DNA of 5,617 bases, taken from positions 1 to 5,617 of the forward strand of contig WLNX01000120.1 in NCBI GenBank assembly GCA_009699565.1, read 5' to 3'. Below are positions 5,372 to 5,617 of this stretch, in pieces (position 1 is the first letter of the stretch; each line of letters starts with the position of its first letter). The notes beneath the pieces are model-generated. The model worked only from the letters and a program-made list of their open reading frames with translations. It was not told the origin of the DNA and ran no database searches. A program made the position numbers and the translations under genes. This DNA is from Actinomycetota bacterium (lineage in GTDB: Bacteria; Actinomycetota; Thermoleophilia; Solirubrobacterales; Solirubrobacteraceae).

Positions 5372-5617
5372 GCGGTCCGGCCGTTACCCGGCAGGCCGGC
5401 GACCGCGCCGTCCTCGTTGAGCTTGAGGACAACGACGCCGTTCACCGCCTTGCCGGAGCGCTTGAGGGGCGGCGCGGGTCGGAGCTTGAGGAGATTGTTC
5501 CCGGGCATGAAACTCTGCTGCTGGTCTGGAGCGGACCGGCGCCCGCGCATGGAGCAGTCGCGGAGATGGTTGCGGCCGCCGAGGAAGAAGCTGCGGCCGC
5601 GGCTCCCCAGCGGCAGC
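5368..5617 (+). CDS. pxpB: 5-oxoprolinase subunit B (KipI/AHS1 family), N-terminal 83 residues, cut by window edge
   Basis: PxpB is the AHS1-domain partner of PxpC in the 5-oxoprolinase complex; relatives include the Bacillus kinase inhibitor KipI. The visible part has the family's N-terminal strand motif GDRAVLVEL (11-19), then DAVHRLAGALEG (23-34), and the IVPGHETLLLVW block (43-54) matching the usual VVPxYxSLLV region. After that comes a helical, alanine-rich stretch with EEEAAAAA near residue 75. It starts at GTG 5368 with a 4-base overlap with pxpA and a strong ribosome site. The catalytic half and the expected pxpC lie beyond the edge, so a PxpB-PxpC fusion cannot be excluded. The subunit call rests on these two motifs plus the position after pxpA. 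Confidence 0.85.
   Translation, partial: MSGPAVTRQAGDRAVLVELEDNDAVHRLAGALEGRRGSELEEIVPGHETLLLVWSGPAPAHGAVAEMVAAAEEEAAAAAPQRQ

Overview
The window is ordinary high-GC bacterial chromosome. The protein features fit an aerobic actinobacterium, perhaps of the Thermoleophilia/Solirubrobacterales kind. That placement is inferred from GC-rich codon use, an actinobacterial-style complex I gene set and a lipoprotein c-type cytochrome; it was not tested by any search. Every base is in or next to a recognisable gene, and the longest stretch without a convincing gene is about 65 bases. I see no tRNA, rRNA, CRISPR array, insertion sequence or other mobile element.

Left half, minus strand (1-2338): the start of a NADH:quinone oxidoreductase (complex I) operon in the order nuoA-nuoB-nuoC-nuoD. 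Each gene overlaps the next by 4 to 10 bases, and nuoD runs off the left edge of the window. Together these encode a membrane subunit beside the quinone site (NuoA), the N2 cluster subunit (NuoB), the 30 kDa subunit (NuoC) and the quinone-site 49 kDa subunit (NuoD).

Divergent junction (2339-2389): about 50 bases separate nuoA from the first rightward gene. It holds a perfect 7-bp inverted repeat (2335-2359) that covers the annotated nuoA start, an 8-bp palindrome (2358-2365), and a good Shine-Dalgarno/ATG pair that opens only a 7-codon ORF out of frame with the following gene.

Right half, plus strand (2390-5617): an unrecognised four-helix membrane protein; a single-haem c-type cytochrome with a lipoprotein signal; seryl-tRNA synthetase (serS); then pxpA and the start of pxpB, two parts of the ATP-dependent 5-oxoprolinase that turns 5-oxoproline into glutamate. 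The membrane protein and the cytochrome sit back to back with complex I, which suggests a respiratory neighbourhood. serS, pxpA and pxpB are packed closely enough (6-base gap, then a 4-base overlap) to be one transcript.

No clearly new system is present. The points most worth checking are the dyad over the nuoA start, the uncertain start of the membrane protein at 2390, and that protein's possible link to the adjacent cytochrome.
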